Of a DNA stretch of 64,000 bases, positions 11,706 to 23,282 are shown in pieces. Every line of letters begins with the position of its first letter. Within the stretch, counting starts at the first letter, position 1. The stretch comes from Rana temporaria (taxonomy: Eukaryota > Chordata > Amphibia > Anura > Ranidae): assembly GCF_905171775.1 (NCBI RefSeq), contig NC_053490.1, positions 17,511,752 to 17,575,751 of the forward strand. The letters run 5' to 3'. A program made the position numbers and the translations under genes. The notes below the pieces were generated by a model, which saw nothing but the letters and a program-made list of their open reading frames with translations, searched no databases and was not told the origin of the DNA.

Positions 11706-12164
11706 AGGATCACTAAAGGAATTTTTTTTTTTAGCTAAATAGCTTCCTTTACCTTACTGCAGTACTGGTTTCATGTCCTTATTGTTTGTTTTTGCTTTGA
11801 AGTTGCTGTAATTCTGCTCTGATCTCCACACTTCCTGGTTGTCTGGCTCCTTATAACCATCGTACTGGGAGCTTTTCACGGTGGTCTAAGCTGTCATTAC
11901 TGTGTGTCTAAAACTCCTCAGAACCAATCAGATTCATTTTAAAAACAAAACACTGCCCTGGATTTGTTTGTTTTTGGTCTGTGGGTCTCTTTACTTCACA
12001 TAAACATGAAACCAGTTTAAAACTGAAAGTGAAACTAGAGGCACATTATATGATTGAATTTAATCTATTTTTAATCATTTTTAAAAGGAATCAGTTAACT
12101 TTTATGTCTCTATACCCTGTAAACAGTCATTTCAGCAAAAAAAATGTTTTCCTTTAGTGACCCA
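11706..12164. mobile_element. TTAA-target MITE, copy 2 (inverted)
   Basis: Inverted relative to copy 1: it opens AGGATCACTAAAGG and closes on the tgtttacagggtat-side sequence. Right flank is TTAA (12165-12168); the left flank is GTAA (11702-11705), one change from TTAA. It separates the endonuclease remnant from the ORF1 remnant of the LINE. Confidence 0.7.
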
Positions 12165-12362
12165 TTAAGCACAAAATAAGCAAGTGTAAATTATTATAAT
12201 GTATTAGAAGATGTATCACAGTATATCAGTAGGCAATGATATCAACAAGAAAAAACAAACTGGTGTGCGTAGCACACAATAACCTGAGGGGGTGGATTTA
12301 AAGATCTATTGTCGTCCATGCTGAATCCGATTCATGCATGGAACCGATAGAATTAGTGGTGG

Positions 12363-12913
12363 TTATTCTATGTCTTTATCTGGTGCTAGGTTCAGTGTTG
12401 TGTTGGGTGGGAAAGCAAGGAACTCCCAATTGCTCAACTTTTTATACCCATCTTTGGGTGTAGGTATGGGTATTATTTGTTGCTTATAAGTGACCAACAA
12501 TTTGGTAAGGAAGCACCATTTATAAATGATTTTACGCTTTTGAAGGATGGAGGTGATTGGAGTGAAGGCTCTGCGCATTTCTATGGTAGCTTTTGAGAGA
12601 TCACTGAACAGCTGGTGTAAGGAGCTAGTAAAGGTTTAGTGGTTTTGGTAGCATGAAGAATTTGTTCCTTCAAATGAAAATAGTGTATCCGTGCCAGGAT
12701 ATCTCTTGGAGTATCTGGGGTGGGGGGGGGGGGGGGTGGGTTTGGCGATTCTATGGGCCTGATCAATGGTGAGGTCACGTGCATTTAGGCGAGGAAGCAA
12801 TTGTGAGAATAGTTGCGGTATGGAGTGATCTTGTTTGTCTTAACTGAGTCAGGGATGCCTCTAAATTTGATGTTGTTTTGCCTGGAACGATCTTCTAAGT
12901 CAGCTAATTTCAT
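12363..12913 (-). pseudogene. L1-like ORF1 (RNA-binding protein) remnant
   Basis: Minus-strand pieces carry hallmarks of the L1 ORF1 protein: LEDRSRQNNIKFRGIP (about 12905-12850), then RDILARIHYFHLKEQIL (12581-12784 ORF), then RRAFTPITSILQK and KWCFLTKLLV (12363-12578 ORF). In intact L1s these form the coiled-coil, RRM and C-terminal domain that coat the LINE RNA. Stops and a homopolymer run (G run at about 12721-12737 on the plus strand) separate the pieces. Confidence 0.75.
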
Positions 12914-14080
12914 TTCACCCAAAGGTGTTCTATCGGGTTGAGGTTTCTGTGCAGGCCAGTCAAGTTCCTCCACCCCAAACTCATTCATCCATGTCTTTAT
13001 GGACCTTGCTTTGTGCACTGGTGTAAAGTCATGTTGGAACAGGAAGGGGTCACCCCCAAACTGTTACCACAATGTTGGGAGCATGCAATTGTCCAAAATG
13101 TCTTGGTATGCTGACGCCCTAAAGGGGTTGTAAAGTCTAAATGTTTTCTTTACCTTAATGCATTTCTTGCATTACGTTAAAAAATGTTTAGGTGTCAGGA
13201 TTGCCCCCTCAGCCCCCCTTTACTTACCTGAGACCTCATTCAATCCAGTGCCGTGCATGTCTCCAGATATTTTCTCCCCTCACTTTTTGGTCTTGCTGGC
13301 TGTGCTGGGGCACTGGGAGTCATTAGCTCCCAGTACTGCCAATCAAAGCCAGTGACGAGGAAGCAGGGGGTGGGGCCGAGTCCCGCTGTATATTTCAATG
13401 GATGCAGCAGAAAGACTTGTGTCCGAGCACGCACTAGTGCCCCCATGGGAAGCGCCTTCTCATGGGGCCACTGGCCAGAGAGGACGGGCCAGGAGCAGGG
13501 GACCTGAAAAGAGGCACTTCTCGGCCGCTCTGTGCAATTCCATTGCACAGAGTAGGTCAGTAAAGACATGTTTGTTATTTATGTTTTTATTTATTATTAC
13601 CTTTACAGCCCCTTTAAGAGCTCCCTTCACTGAAACTAAAGGGCCAAGCCCAATCTCTGAAAAACAACCCTCCACCATAATCCCCTCGCCACCAAATGAT
13701 TTGGAACAGTGCACAAAGCAAGGCCCATAAAAGCGTGGATGAGCGAGTTTGGGGTGGAGGAACTTGACTGACCTGCACAGAGTCCTGACCTTAACCCGAT
13801 AGAACATTTTTGGGATGAATTAGAGTGGAGACTGCAAGCCAGGCCTTCTCGTCCAACATCACTGCCTGACCTCACAAATGCGCTTGTGGAAGAATGGTCA
13901 AACATTCCCATAGACACTCCTAAACCTTGTGGACGGCCTTCCAAGAAGATTTGAAGCTGTTATAGCTGCAAAGGGTGGGCCAACTCAAAATTGAACCCTA
14001 CGGACTAAGACTGGGATGCCATTAAAGTTCATGTGCGTGTAAAAGGCAGGTGTCCCGATACTTTTGGTAATATAGTGTAT
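12914..14080. mobile_element. Palindromic Tc1/mariner-like remnant
   Basis: The transposase C-terminal half is present twice in opposite orientation. On the plus strand about 13700-13930 encodes FGVEELD, LNPIEHFWDELEWRL, ARPSRPTSLPDLTNAL. On the minus strand about 13100-12914 encodes VHKARSIKTWMNEFGVEEL. The DNA at 13707-13766 is close to the complement of 12961-13020. The right terminus gtcccgatacttttgg...atagtgta is typical of vertebrate Tc1-like elements. A TTAA MITE (13123-13613) sits in the loop. No intact transposase. Confidence 0.75.
13123..13613. mobile_element. TTAA-target MITE inside the Tc1-like remnant
   Basis: Termini AGGGGTTGTAAAG and CTTTACAGCCCCT are near-perfect complements. 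The right flank is TTAA (13614-13617) and the left is CTAA (13119-13122). Overlapping ORFs on both strands here are GC-driven and have no recognisable product. Confidence 0.7.
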
Positions 14081-14226
14081 GTGCACATGAAGTCTGCTTA
14101 GGAATTCCCATTTCTTCAGATTGACATCCTCCCCTCAAGGCATTTTAATACTTGCATATGTCCTCCCAAGGGCCAGCCCACTGCTTGCATCAGGACTGAA
14201 GGCTCTTGAAAGGAATACTGAGTCAG

Positions 14227-15110
14227 TGTAACGTTACGCCGGATATTATTTGAGAGTTAGGATCTGAACTGCGGAGACTACTCAGTTTCGGACCCAGGTT
14301 TCACTCTCTTGTGTGCAGAGAGTTTGGAATCCTACCATCACAGTCTCAGTCAAGAAACATGGCGCATATTCCTTCATAGGCGCCAGTGAAAACTCAAACA
14401 AATTAGTATAAAGTCCAGGTAGAACTGATACTAGTTAAATGCAGAAGTAGCCGAGCATGCGTGGCATGTAAATAACCTTAACGGCAAAGTCCTCAAAGTA
14501 ATAGGTAGTATATGTGCACACAATAACATTTTAGAAGGAGGTACTTAGGCATGAAAGACTTCCGTTTATACTTGGTGACTTAGAATGTAGAAATCATGGC
14601 AGGATCCTTATTAGAAGTACCAAACATAGAGAGACTATGGCTGCAGCAATTCCTGGTATAGTTAGCATACATAATTAGCAGGCAGGGCAGTTCACAGGAT
14701 AGTAATGCATAACAACATCAGGGTGCTTGCGATACTGAAGTGAATGATGCAGGCATAAGGTCAGGCTCCAAGGGTCCAGACGGGTAAGGCTGGTGAAGCA
14801 GGCAGTGGAGACTCCTGGTCCAGGTCAGGAAGCTGAAGTTCAGAGCAGGTGCATCTGGATACCCAACCGGCAGAGGCGTTGTGTCAGCCAAAATAAAGGA
14901 ACACTTCCTGGTTAGTGCTAGGAGCTTAAATAGGCCGCCCAGCAGCTTAACAGGAAGTCACAGGCTAATTAGAAAGAAGGAAGTAACTATAGTTGAACTT
15001 CGAGTGAGAGACTCTTCAGGAAGAAGGTTTGGGAAGGAAGTAACGGATGAGAGTTAACTGGGAAAGAAGCACAATTGTATTTAGTGCAAAATTGTTTGTG
15101 AGACGTTACA
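14227..15110 (-). mobile_element. Solo LTR, 884 bp
   Basis: Starts TGTAACG and ends CGTTACA, inverted TG...CA ends, with a perfect 5-bp duplication gtcag (14222-14226, 15111-15115). No internal region or second LTR is adjacent, so it is a solo LTR left by LTR-LTR recombination. A TATA-like motif on the minus strand (complement of cttaaatagg, about 14926) suggests minus orientation, by analogy with the Gypsy LTR at 45617-46251. Confidence 0.75.
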
Positions 15111-15115
15111 GTCAG

Positions 15116-15896
15116 GAAGCTATATACAGCACCCTGCTGACCCCTCCCATCAGCCATGATCTGTTGGCATTGCATAGAGAAGCAAAAAATAAGGTATGTA
15201 ATGAAAATTGAAAGTTTTTATTTGAAAAATGTAAATGTAGTGTGTTGATTAAAGGGGAAATGGAGAAACCAGGGAAGGCAAAATATAAGCAGATAAAATA
15301 TTAGCTTTGATATATAATACCTTCATTTCATTTATGATAGAAAACCAGCAGCTATATATAGATTTAAAAAAATCGGTTAAGCACAGAAATTTAAGTTTGA
15401 ATAAACTTCAGCTTTATCCACACAGTTGCTTAAGATGCAAAAGCACATACAAGAAAAAAAAAAAGATTTTTTTTTTTGCAAGATTGTAGATTAATTAGGT
15501 TCGGAAAACATTCTTAAATCGCATTTTCTTATTTGTAAAAGTTTTTATTAAGCGAAAAACAGTTACATAAAACAATGCAGATAAATATGACAGAAAAGCC
15601 AGCGGAAATGTCTGCAAACAGAGAGGAATAAACATTCCTCTTTCAAATAATCCAAACATTGAGATTGAGCAAGAGAAAACAATATAGTCTTTGTTCAAGA
15701 CTGTATGCCACAAAGTGATCATAAATAAATAAAAAATTGGTAAACATCAGTGAGAATTATTCGATGAAGAATAACAGTCAATATATAATGTAAATAAAAT
15801 AAATAAGGTCTAGATAAAAAACAGTAATAAATTCAAGTAGAGATAAAAGTGTAACATATAAAAGCGGAGCTGTCCGCAAAACATAAAAATAACAAC
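15116..15896. other. AT-rich non-coding region, possible LINE 3' UTR
   Basis: No convincing gene. The phrase aagtttttattaagcg at about 15539 could be a minus-strand LINE 3' end, and the purine-rich stretch continuing after the MITE (16634-17095) would fit its 3' UTR. This is weak. Confidence 0.3.
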
Positions 15897-15899
15897 AAA

Positions 15900-16633
15900 G
15901 GCCCAGATTCAGTAAGAATTGCGCATAAATTACGGAGGCACAGGGCAACGATTTTGCCCTGCGCCCCCGCAAATTTGCGCCGCTGCCCTCGATTCACGGA
16001 GCAGTAGCTCCGTAAATTGCGAGGGCGCACCGGCAAAATTGCCCGGCGTAAGCGCGCGCAATTTAAATGATCTCGCAGGGGGAGTTAATCATTTAAATTA
16101 GGTGCGTTCCCGCGCCGATCGTAAAGCGCATGCGCCGTCGGGAAACTTTCCCGACGTGCATTGCGGCAAATGACGTCGCAAGGACGTCATTTGCTTCAAA
16201 GTGAACGTGAATGGCGTCCAGTGTCATTCACGTATCACTTACGCAAACGGCGTAAAAATTCAAATTTCACGACGTGGGAACGTCGGGTATACTTTAGCAT
16301 TGGCTGCCCCTACTATTAGAAGGGGCAGCCTTACGTTAAAGACGCCGTACGGAAACTCCGTAACTTGCGTACGCAGGGCCCGCGCAACATTGTGAATTGG
16401 CGTAAGTATGCAATTTGCATACTATACGCTGAGCACAATGGGAGCGCCCCCTAGCGGTCATCGCAAGAATGCAGCCTAAAATCTGCGTGGCATAAGAGCC
16501 TTATGCCACGCAGATTTTAGGCTGCAGTCGGCGTTACGATGTTCCTGAATCAGGAGCATTCGTAGCGCCGGCGCAAGCAATTGCGCTGCGTAACTATGGT
16601 TACGCAGGCGCAATTGCTCTCTGAATCCGGGCC
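15900..16633. mobile_element. Harbinger-like MITE (GGCCCAGATTC family)
   Basis: Termini GGCCCAGATTCAG and CTGAATCCGGGCC, flanked by AAA (15897-15899, 16634-16636). 734 bases, close in length and internal phrases to 5152-5887. A long inner palindrome around 16472-16525 (cagcctaaaatctgcgtgg and its complement) flanks cataagagccttatg. Confidence 0.8.
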
Positions 16634-16636
16634 AAA

Positions 16637-17460
16637 GTATATTTAGAATCTCTAAATAAGTAGAAGAAGTAAGAGAGGACAGCAATTGTGTCCTTCCTGA
16701 CCTTCTGTTATTATATATGTATGGATAAGTGAATGAGAGCTAAAAAAAATAAATAATAATAATAAGGTTATTGTTTAATATAAGGGAGGTAAATAACAAA
16801 CAAAACTAGAAAAAAGGGGGAGAGGGATGTGGTGAAAGAGGGGGGGGGGGTATAAAGGGAAAGATATGAATAAAAAAAAAATTTTATGAGAAAGGGAAGG
16901 GAAGCCTGCCACAGCTCAATCGTTCGTAAGACTTCAAAAAGAAAAGTGGTAATAGCGTACATTCAGAGTAATGCATTCTTGTATGCATCAGAGGAGAGAA
17001 AGTCAATCCAGCAAGACCATATGGAAATAAACAGTGTAGGTGCACAGCAACTGGAGTGCCACAGGACTGGAACGCCTAAAAAGGGCAAATGAGTCCTATT
17101 GCAGTGGTGTGTGAATGCGTCTCCTAGGTGCTAATAAGGAAGGCTTATTGGAGGAATAGTGCCTCAACAATGTGAAAAATACAAGGTGCATGAACCAGTT
17201 CATATAAACAAACCATACATCACACCTAAAAATTGGATAAGCATAAAAAATAAATAACAGTGCCAACCCAAAATAAAATTAGTAATTAAAGGCTGCAACG
17301 TAACAGTACCAGTGACCAATAAAAAATGAGCTCAAGCAGTCACTCTATATGCACATATAGAAGATGTGACTTGCAACTGTCCTTAGTTACAGTTCATAGA
17401 AGTTCAAGCTTTATCTCCATCCAGAAGGTTACATAAAATAACACAGGTAATTATTAAAAG
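16637..17460. other. Purine-rich non-coding region
   Basis: A/G-rich to about 17095 with an A-rich run at 16869-16881 and a G run at about 16840. No ORF of note. The end (17440-17471) is one part of an inverted repeat completed at 20824-20860 and 21021-21065. Confidence 0.35.
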
Positions 17461-17471
17461 AAAATGCTAAT

Positions 17472-18697
17472 TGCTCTCCTTGGGGAAATTGCTCTCCTTG
17501 GGGGATTTGGTTCAAAAGCGGGGGGAGGTGTCAATGATGGATTGGAAGTACCGGCAGCTGACAGACCTGTTTAATAAATGGAAACATCAAATTAGATCAG
17601 TAAACTCTATGGCCCAGATTCACAAAGGAGTTACGACGGCGTATCTCCAGAGTGTGAGGCGTCGCATCTCTGCGCCTGATTCATAGAATCAGATACGCCT
17701 CACTGTTGCCTAGATACGAGCGGCGTAAGTCTCCTACGCCGGCGTATCTTGGAGTGCATATTTACGCTGGCCGCTAGGGGCGCTTCTGTAGATTTACATG
17801 TAGAATATGCAAATGAGCTAGATACGCTGATTCAGAAACGTACGTGCGCCCGGCGCGTTGATTTACGTCGTTTACGTAAGGCTTTTTCCGGCGTAAAGTT
17901 ACCCCTGCTCTATGAGGCGTAGCCAATGTTAAGTATGGACGTTGGGACAGCGTTGAATTTTGCGTCGTTTGCGTAAGTCGTACGCGAATAGGGCTGTGCG
18001 TAAGTTACGTTCACGTCTAAAGCATTGACTATTTGCAGCGTAATTTGGAGCATGCGCACTGGGATACTTTCACGGACGGCGCATGCGCCGTTCGTTAGGA
18101 GCGTCAATTACGTTGGGTCACGATTAATTAGCATACAACACGCCCCCTACCAACCTATTTTGAATTAGGCGGGCTTACGCCGGCCCATTTACACTACGCC
18201 GACGTAACTTAGGGCGCAAGTTCTTTCATAATACGGGACCTGCCTCACTAAGTTACGGCGGCGTAGTGTATCTGAGATACGCTACGCCTGCCTAAAGATA
18301 GGCGATTCTACCTGAATCTGGCCCTATGACTACTTTTGAGGAATGGTGTGTTAACCCTTTGGAACCGGGCCATATGTTATCCCAGATGCATAGATTGGTC
18401 CAGAGTGCTAAAAATAAGACAACTCCATATTATATCCGTGAATGGGAGAGGGAGTTGGGCCTCAATTTTACAGCAGAGCAAATGAAGAGGTTGATGGAAA
18501 CAACACACCATTCCTCAATAAGCTCTTATATACAAGAGATGTCTTATAAGTTTTTGACTAGAAGGTACCATACACCGACTCTTTTGGCCCAGATTTACCC
18601 ATCAATGGATGCCAAGTGTTGGAGGGGGTGTAACCAAAGAGGTTCATTTCTTCATATATGGTGGCAGTGTCCCAAGATTAGGATATTTTTGGGATGA
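17472..18697 (+). pseudogene. L1/Tx1-like ORF2 C-terminal end, split by a MITE
   Basis: The frame 17471-17610 (ending DLFNKWKHQIRSVNS) continues after the MITE at 18325 with MTTFEEWCVNPLEPGHMLSQ. It ends in the ORF2 zinc-binding cluster CWRGCNQRGSFLHIWWQCP near 18610-18675. Length is a small fraction of a full ORF2. A frameshift or stop follows IRIFLG at 18697. The insert disrupted an already 5'-truncated copy. Confidence 0.75.
17611..18324. mobile_element. Harbinger-like MITE (GGCCCAGATTC family) in the LINE
   Basis: Starts GGCCCAGATTCAC, ends GAATCTGGCCC, flanked by TAT (17608-17610, 18325-18327). The interior has gatacgc/gcgtatc phrases and a gcatgcgcc motif. Removal restores the LINE reading frame. 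Confidence 0.75.
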
Positions 18698-19334
18698 GAT
18701 ATCCCCTTGGATAAAAAAAATTGACATTAAGACCTATCGAGCAATCTCCATTACATTTCCTGTTTCATGGGATGCCATCATCTATTAAGTTTTATAAAAG
18801 AAGTGTTACACCACACCTGTTAAATTCAGCGAAGGCATTGATACCTAGATATTGGAAGCAACCCAGAGTGCCAATATAATGGAATGGAAAAGGGAGGTAG
18901 AGAGGATAATGGAAGCAGAGAGATGGGTACTTACAGTTAAGGACCAGCAGGATAAATTTAAAGATGCGGGATGGATATATTATTCTCCTGAAATAGGGAT
19001 GGACTAGCCTGGGGCTGTGAGGCCCAGGGGGGCAGGTGGGGAGGGGAGAGACTATCTGTGTTTTTTTTTCTCCCCCCACGGGGGCACCAGAGAGAGAGGA
19101 TTAAGTGTACGGAAAAAGAAAAGAGACTTCGGTCCCCCCCCTTTTTTTTCTCTTTTCGTTTTGTCTTACATTTTTTCACAACACTATTTTTTCTGGATAA
19201 CTTGCACAGTAGAGAGGGAGAACTAATTAAACTAGATAACACTTTATTAAGAACACTGAGAGTTGGAGGTTCTTTAGCCCCTCTTTAAAGATTTTGGTTG
19301 GATAGGGCCATAATAATGGGAAGTGGGGTTTTAA

Positions 19335-20314
19335 CCACTTCCCGACCTCCTCATGTAGATATACGTCGGCAGAATGGCACGGACAGGCACATGAACGTAC
19401 CTGTACGTGCTCTGCTTGACGTGGGTGGGGGGTCCGATCGGGACCCCCCCCCGCTACATGCGGTAAGCCTCGGGGAGCGATCCGGGACGACGGCGCGGCT
19501 ATTCGTTTATAGCCGCTCCGTCGCGATCGCTCCCCGGAGCTGAAGAACGGGGAGAGCCGCGTGTAAACACGGCTTCCCCATGCTTCACTATGGCGGCGCA
19601 TCGATCGAGTGATCCCTTTTATTGGGGGAGACTCGATCGATGATGTCAGTCCTACAGCCACACCCCCCTACAGTAGTAAACACACACTAAGTGAACACTA
19701 AATGTTACAGCGCCCCCTGTGTTTAACTCCCAAACTGCAACTGTCATTTTTTACAATAAAGAATGCAATTTAAATGCATTTTTTGCTGTGAAAATGACAA
19801 TGGTCCCAAAAATCTGTCAAAATTGTTCGAAGTGTCCGCCATAATGTCGCAGTCACGAAAAAAATCGCTGATCGCCGCCATTAGTAGTAAAAAAAAAAAT
19901 GCAATAAAACTATCCCCTATTTTGTAAACGCTATAAATTTTGCGCAAACCAACCGATAAACGATTATTGCAATTTTTTTTACCAAAAATATGTAGAAGAA
20001 TACGTATCTGCCTAAACTGAGGGAAAAAATTTTTTATATATGTTTTTGGGGGATATTTATCATAGCAAAAAGTAAAAAATATTGAATTTTTTTCAAAATT
20101 GTCGCTCTATTTTTGTTTATAGCGCAAAAAATAAAAACCGCAGAGGTGATCAAATACCACCAAAAGAAAGCTCTATTTGTGGGGAAAAAAGGACGCCAAT
20201 TTTGTTTGGGAGCCACGTCGCACGACCGCGCAATTGTCTGTTAAAGCGACGCAGTCCCGAACTGTAAAAACCCCTTGGGTCTTTAGGCAGCATATTGGTC
20301 CGGGGCTTAAGTGG
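19335..20314 (+). mobile_element. piggyBac-like non-autonomous element, copy 1
   Basis: Flanked by TTAA (19331-19334, 20315-20318). Termini CCACTTCCCGACC and the complement of CCACTTAAGCCCCGG. The interior has blocks shared with copy 2 (23283-24258, opposite orientation) and a truncated copy 3 (25797-26848), e.g. gtccgccataatgtc and ttgcgcaaa. No transposase ORF. TTAA and CC-start termini fit piggyBac; Kolobok is not excluded. Confidence 0.75.
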
Positions 20315-20823
20315 TTAAAGAGATGTCATAGTCACGAAACAAAGAACTATTACGTTCTTTCTTTTTTACAGGTTGTTATTAACCCCCTCCTTTTTGTGTG
20401 GTATGGGGTCATAAGGTGGTGGGATTTAAAGAGTTACGAAGGGTCACGAAATAGGGAGCTTTTAAGTCTCTCTTCTTCAAAAGGGGATTACAATTCTGAT
20501 ATCTGTGTTCTTTTTTTTTTTCTCTCTCCCTTCTTTTTCCCTTTCTTCCTCTTTTCTCCCTCTCCCTCCTGTAGATGGAGGGTTGATTTAGGGGGGGAGA
20601 GAGGAGGGAGGAGGGGGAAGGGGAAGTAAGAGAAACAAATCGAGGGTGCTCTTGAGGAGGGGGGGGGGGGGTAGTTTACATGATATTGGTCTGATGTATT
20701 TTTATGTATGGTGTTGTTACTTTTTTTTTTTTTGTCCCTAGTGCTTTTGTTTTTTCTGTATGTGTTGTAATTTGTTATAATAAAGAAAAGAAGCAATTAT
20801 AAAAAAATAAATAAAATGCTAAT

Positions 20824-21275
20824 AAAATGCTAATAAAAGCATACAATAAAAAGCGTAGACGTCTTGTGACAAAACACGTAAGGCGTAGCCACGCACACTA
20901 CGTCATTCCGATCTAGAGAGCAGTGTGCAACGCATGCTGGAACGCACGCCGCGGATCCCATGCTACGACTATAGAGATCGCTACACTTAGCTGCTGCGGA
21001 CCATTCAGCACAGCTTCTAGTGCTTTTTATTGTATGTTTTTATTAGCATTTTCTTTTAATAAACTTACCATTTGGAACTTTACTATGGGAGTCTTTCTGT
21101 CTCTACCCACCTGAGAAGTTTTTTTATTGCAATTTGCCATTGGTCCTCTCTGGTGGAGATTGTGTGATCTGAGGATTGATCGTTGCCCACCTGTACCCAG
21201 GATCCATCGATTGGAGATACAGAAGCCAGATTGTACTGTATGTGCTTAGCAGCTATAATCTTGGGACTTTTAGAC
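20824..21275. repeat. Unclassified repeat with inverted arms
   Basis: The sequence 20824-20860 (with 17440-17471 before the LINE insertion) is complementary to 21021-21065 around tttattagcattttcttttaataaac. Between them lies a CpG-containing segment with cacacgtaaggcg-like phrases. I do not recognise the family. Confidence 0.4.
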
Positions 21276-21282
21276 CAAAAGG

Positions 21283-21440
21283 ATGTCGGTAAAGGGACAT
21301 TTCAGGGACAGATGTAAAAAAAAACACAGATTTTTACATACTGTCCTTTGTTTTAATGAGGCTGACAACCCTGATGGGCCCCCTAGTGGCATGGGGCCCT
21401 CGGGGCAGTGCCCGAGTGCCCGAATGGTCAGTCCACCCCT
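21283..21440. repeat. Fragment of a CAGGGGYGGACTGAC hAT-like MITE
   Basis: Closely similar over about 160 bases to 60963-61120, including gggacagatgtaaaa and cctagtggcatggggccct. It ends gtcagtccacccctg, the complement of the hAT-type terminus. The left end is missing. Confidence 0.6.
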
Positions 21441-21995
21441 GCCTCTTTCCCTTTCTGTCAAGAACGTGCAACTCACTGTCCTCTAATGCATGCATGGCCT
21501 CTTTCGCAACTCTTTGAAACCAGTTGTCCTCTCTGTCCAGAATGTGCTCCTCACTCTCCTTGAAGGTAAAGATGGCCTCTTTCGCAACTCTTGTTGGCTG
21601 GTTTCAATATTCAATATATAGTTTGTATCATATAATTAGTGCCCGGCCTCTGCTCAGCGCTCAGATCCCATCTGTGCGTGTAATCGGTTTATAAATGATC
21701 TGGTTATTCCAGAGTGAATCTATTATTCATAGATCCCCGGAGAGGAGTGAATCTATTATTTATGGATCCCCAGAGAAGTTTCATAGATGTGACATCCAGG
21801 ACAGGCTTAGTTTGTCTTGTGACAACTGCTAAAAGTCACAGATTTTGTAAGGGACGGATCAGAGAGTGAGGGGACTCAGCGGGAAACCTTCATATTGATC
21901 TTTCCTGGTGGGGGAGGGTGCAAAGTAAGTATAAAGTATCTGTACAGTAATATTCCACTAAAAAAATCGAAATGTAAAACAGAACTCAGCATTTA
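21441..21995. other. Non-coding, nothing firm
   Basis: Contains a short local duplication: the phrase catggcctctttcgcaactct recurs near 21494-21515 and 21570-21590. No gene or complete element seen. Confidence 0.3.
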
Positions 21996-22380
21996 CAGTG
22001 GCGGTGCGTGCGCTTACAGCCAGTAAAATATACAGATTCATACACTGTATGAATCTGTATATTTTCGCCGCTGCCGCCCACTATTCAGCTGACCGGACGT
22101 TGAGCGCCGGTCAGCTGAATAGCGGCAGCTGGCTGGCTGTGTGGAGGTGCCTATCAGGGCCAGCGGCCCTGATAGCCTGTCCGAGTACAGCCCTGAGGCT
22201 GTAGTCGGCTTCCTGAAGCTCATCCTCGGGACTTACCGGCCGTGCGTTCGAGGATAAGACTGACAGGCGTCTCAGCCAGTCAGGTAACCTGATTGGCTGA
22301 AGCGTCATCGAGGGCGGGACGAGGGACATTGAGGGACGTAGAAGCCATAAAGGTAAGTGCCAGGAGGGGGGTACTGGGCA

Positions 22381-22612
22381 CGGTGGCTAGTGGCTACAAG
22401 TGGGGGCACGGTGGCTAGTGGCTACAAGTGGGGGCACAGTGGCTACAAGTGGGGGCATAGTGGCTACAAGTGGGGGCACAGTGGTGACAATTGGGGGCAC
22501 AGTGGCAACAATTGGGGGCACAGTGGCGACAATTGGGGGCACAGTGGCGACAATTGGGGGCACAGTGGCGACAATTGGGGGCACAGTGGCGACAACTGGG
22601 GGCACAGTGGCT
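22381..22612 (+). repeat. 21-bp minisatellite
   Basis: Tandem units of about 21 bases with core gggcacagtggcgacaattg. Early units have ctacaag, later ones gacaatt, so the array has been homogenised from one side. Long ORFs on both strands arise because 21 is a multiple of three; they are not genes. Confidence 0.85.
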
Positions 22613-22925
22613 GTGTTTGATGGCATAGTGGTGACAATTGAGCTGCGTTTGATGGCATGGCACAGTGGCTGTGTTTTGATGGCATTGCACGGTGGCTGCG
22701 TTTTGATGGCACGGTGGCTGCGTTTTGATGGCATGGCACAGTGGCTGTGTTTTGATGGCATTGCACGGTGGCTGCGTTTTGATGGCACGGTGGCTGCGTT
22801 TTGATGGCATGGCACAGTGGCTGCGTTTTGATGGCACGGTGGCTGCGTTTTGATGGCATGGCACAGTGGCTGCGTTTTGATGGCACAGTGACTGCATTTG
22901 ATGGCATGGCACAGTGGTGACAATT
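22613..22925 (+). repeat. Compound minisatellite, gtggctgcgttttgatggca core
   Basis: Repeats of gtggctgcgttttgatggca alternate with an added catggcaca or cattgcac spacer, giving a higher-order unit. It follows directly on the 21-bp array and shares the cagtgg phrase, suggesting one evolved from the other. Confidence 0.75.
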
Positions 22926-23282
22926 GATAGGTACAGTGAGGCTGCAATTGTTTTTTTTTTTTTTTCGTTTGCGCCCCCCAAACATTTTGAGCACCAGCCG
23001 CCACTGCTCAGCAATTATTTAAGTTGTGTATTTATTACAAAAAATAATTGTCTCTTATTTATTACTGCTAGTATACCAATGTCTCTATTAGCTTCACATG
23101 ATGCCTTCAGAGTAGGACTCTAATTGACACCTCCAATCAGACTCTGTTGCAGTACACAGTGATATCAGTCTGACACTGGCAATGTGCTGACCGGGAGCTT
23201 GATGGCCTTTTGATGTGCTGTTGCCTATTTAGGCTCTTTGTTAAAAAAAAAAAAAAAATACCAGGAAAATGCTCATTATTAA

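Larger units (their letters stand above)
7085..12913 (-). mobile_element. L1/Tx1-like LINE on the minus strand, degraded
   Basis: Read from high to low coordinates the order is ORF1-like region (12913-12363), apurinic endonuclease domain (11642-10909), RT core (about 9900-8600) and ORF2 C-terminal region (7757-7410). This is the gene order of L1/Tx1 LINEs. Two TTAA MITEs (9986-10442, 11706-12164) and a small palindromic MITE (about 10716-10884) interrupt it. The 5' end meets the Tc1/mariner remnant at about 12914. Frames are broken throughout. Confidence 0.75.
17472..20812 (+). mobile_element. 5'-truncated L1/Tx1-like LINE with TSD
   Basis: The target duplication aaaatgctaat lies at 17461-17471 and 20813-20823; a third copy follows at 20824-20834. 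The 3' end has AATAAA (about 20779) and an A-rich tail. The 5' part encodes the end of ORF2, followed by a long 3' UTR with homopolymer runs. A MITE (17611-18324) and a piggyBac-like element (19335-20314) were inserted later. Confidence 0.75.
21996..23006. mobile_element. hAT-like element carrying two minisatellites
   Basis: Starts CAGTGGCGGTGCGTG and ends CACCAGCCGCCACTG. The phrase ctcagca lies just outside both ends (21985-21991 and 23007-23013), although four extra bases separate it from the left terminus, so the TSD is imperfect. The left interior has palindromes (tacagattcata facing its complement at 22031-22065). The rest is tandem repeat. Same termini as 40433-41290. Confidence 0.7.

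Noticed and set aside
13240..13944. Overlapping ORFs of about 100 codons on both strands
   Set aside because: They span a MITE and the Tc1 remnant; the true transposase motifs are in other, broken frames.
22387..23014. Long minus-strand His/Pro/Thr-rich ORFs (up to 205 codons)
   Set aside because: They read through the 21-bp and compound minisatellites in all frames, with no start context or conserved domain.
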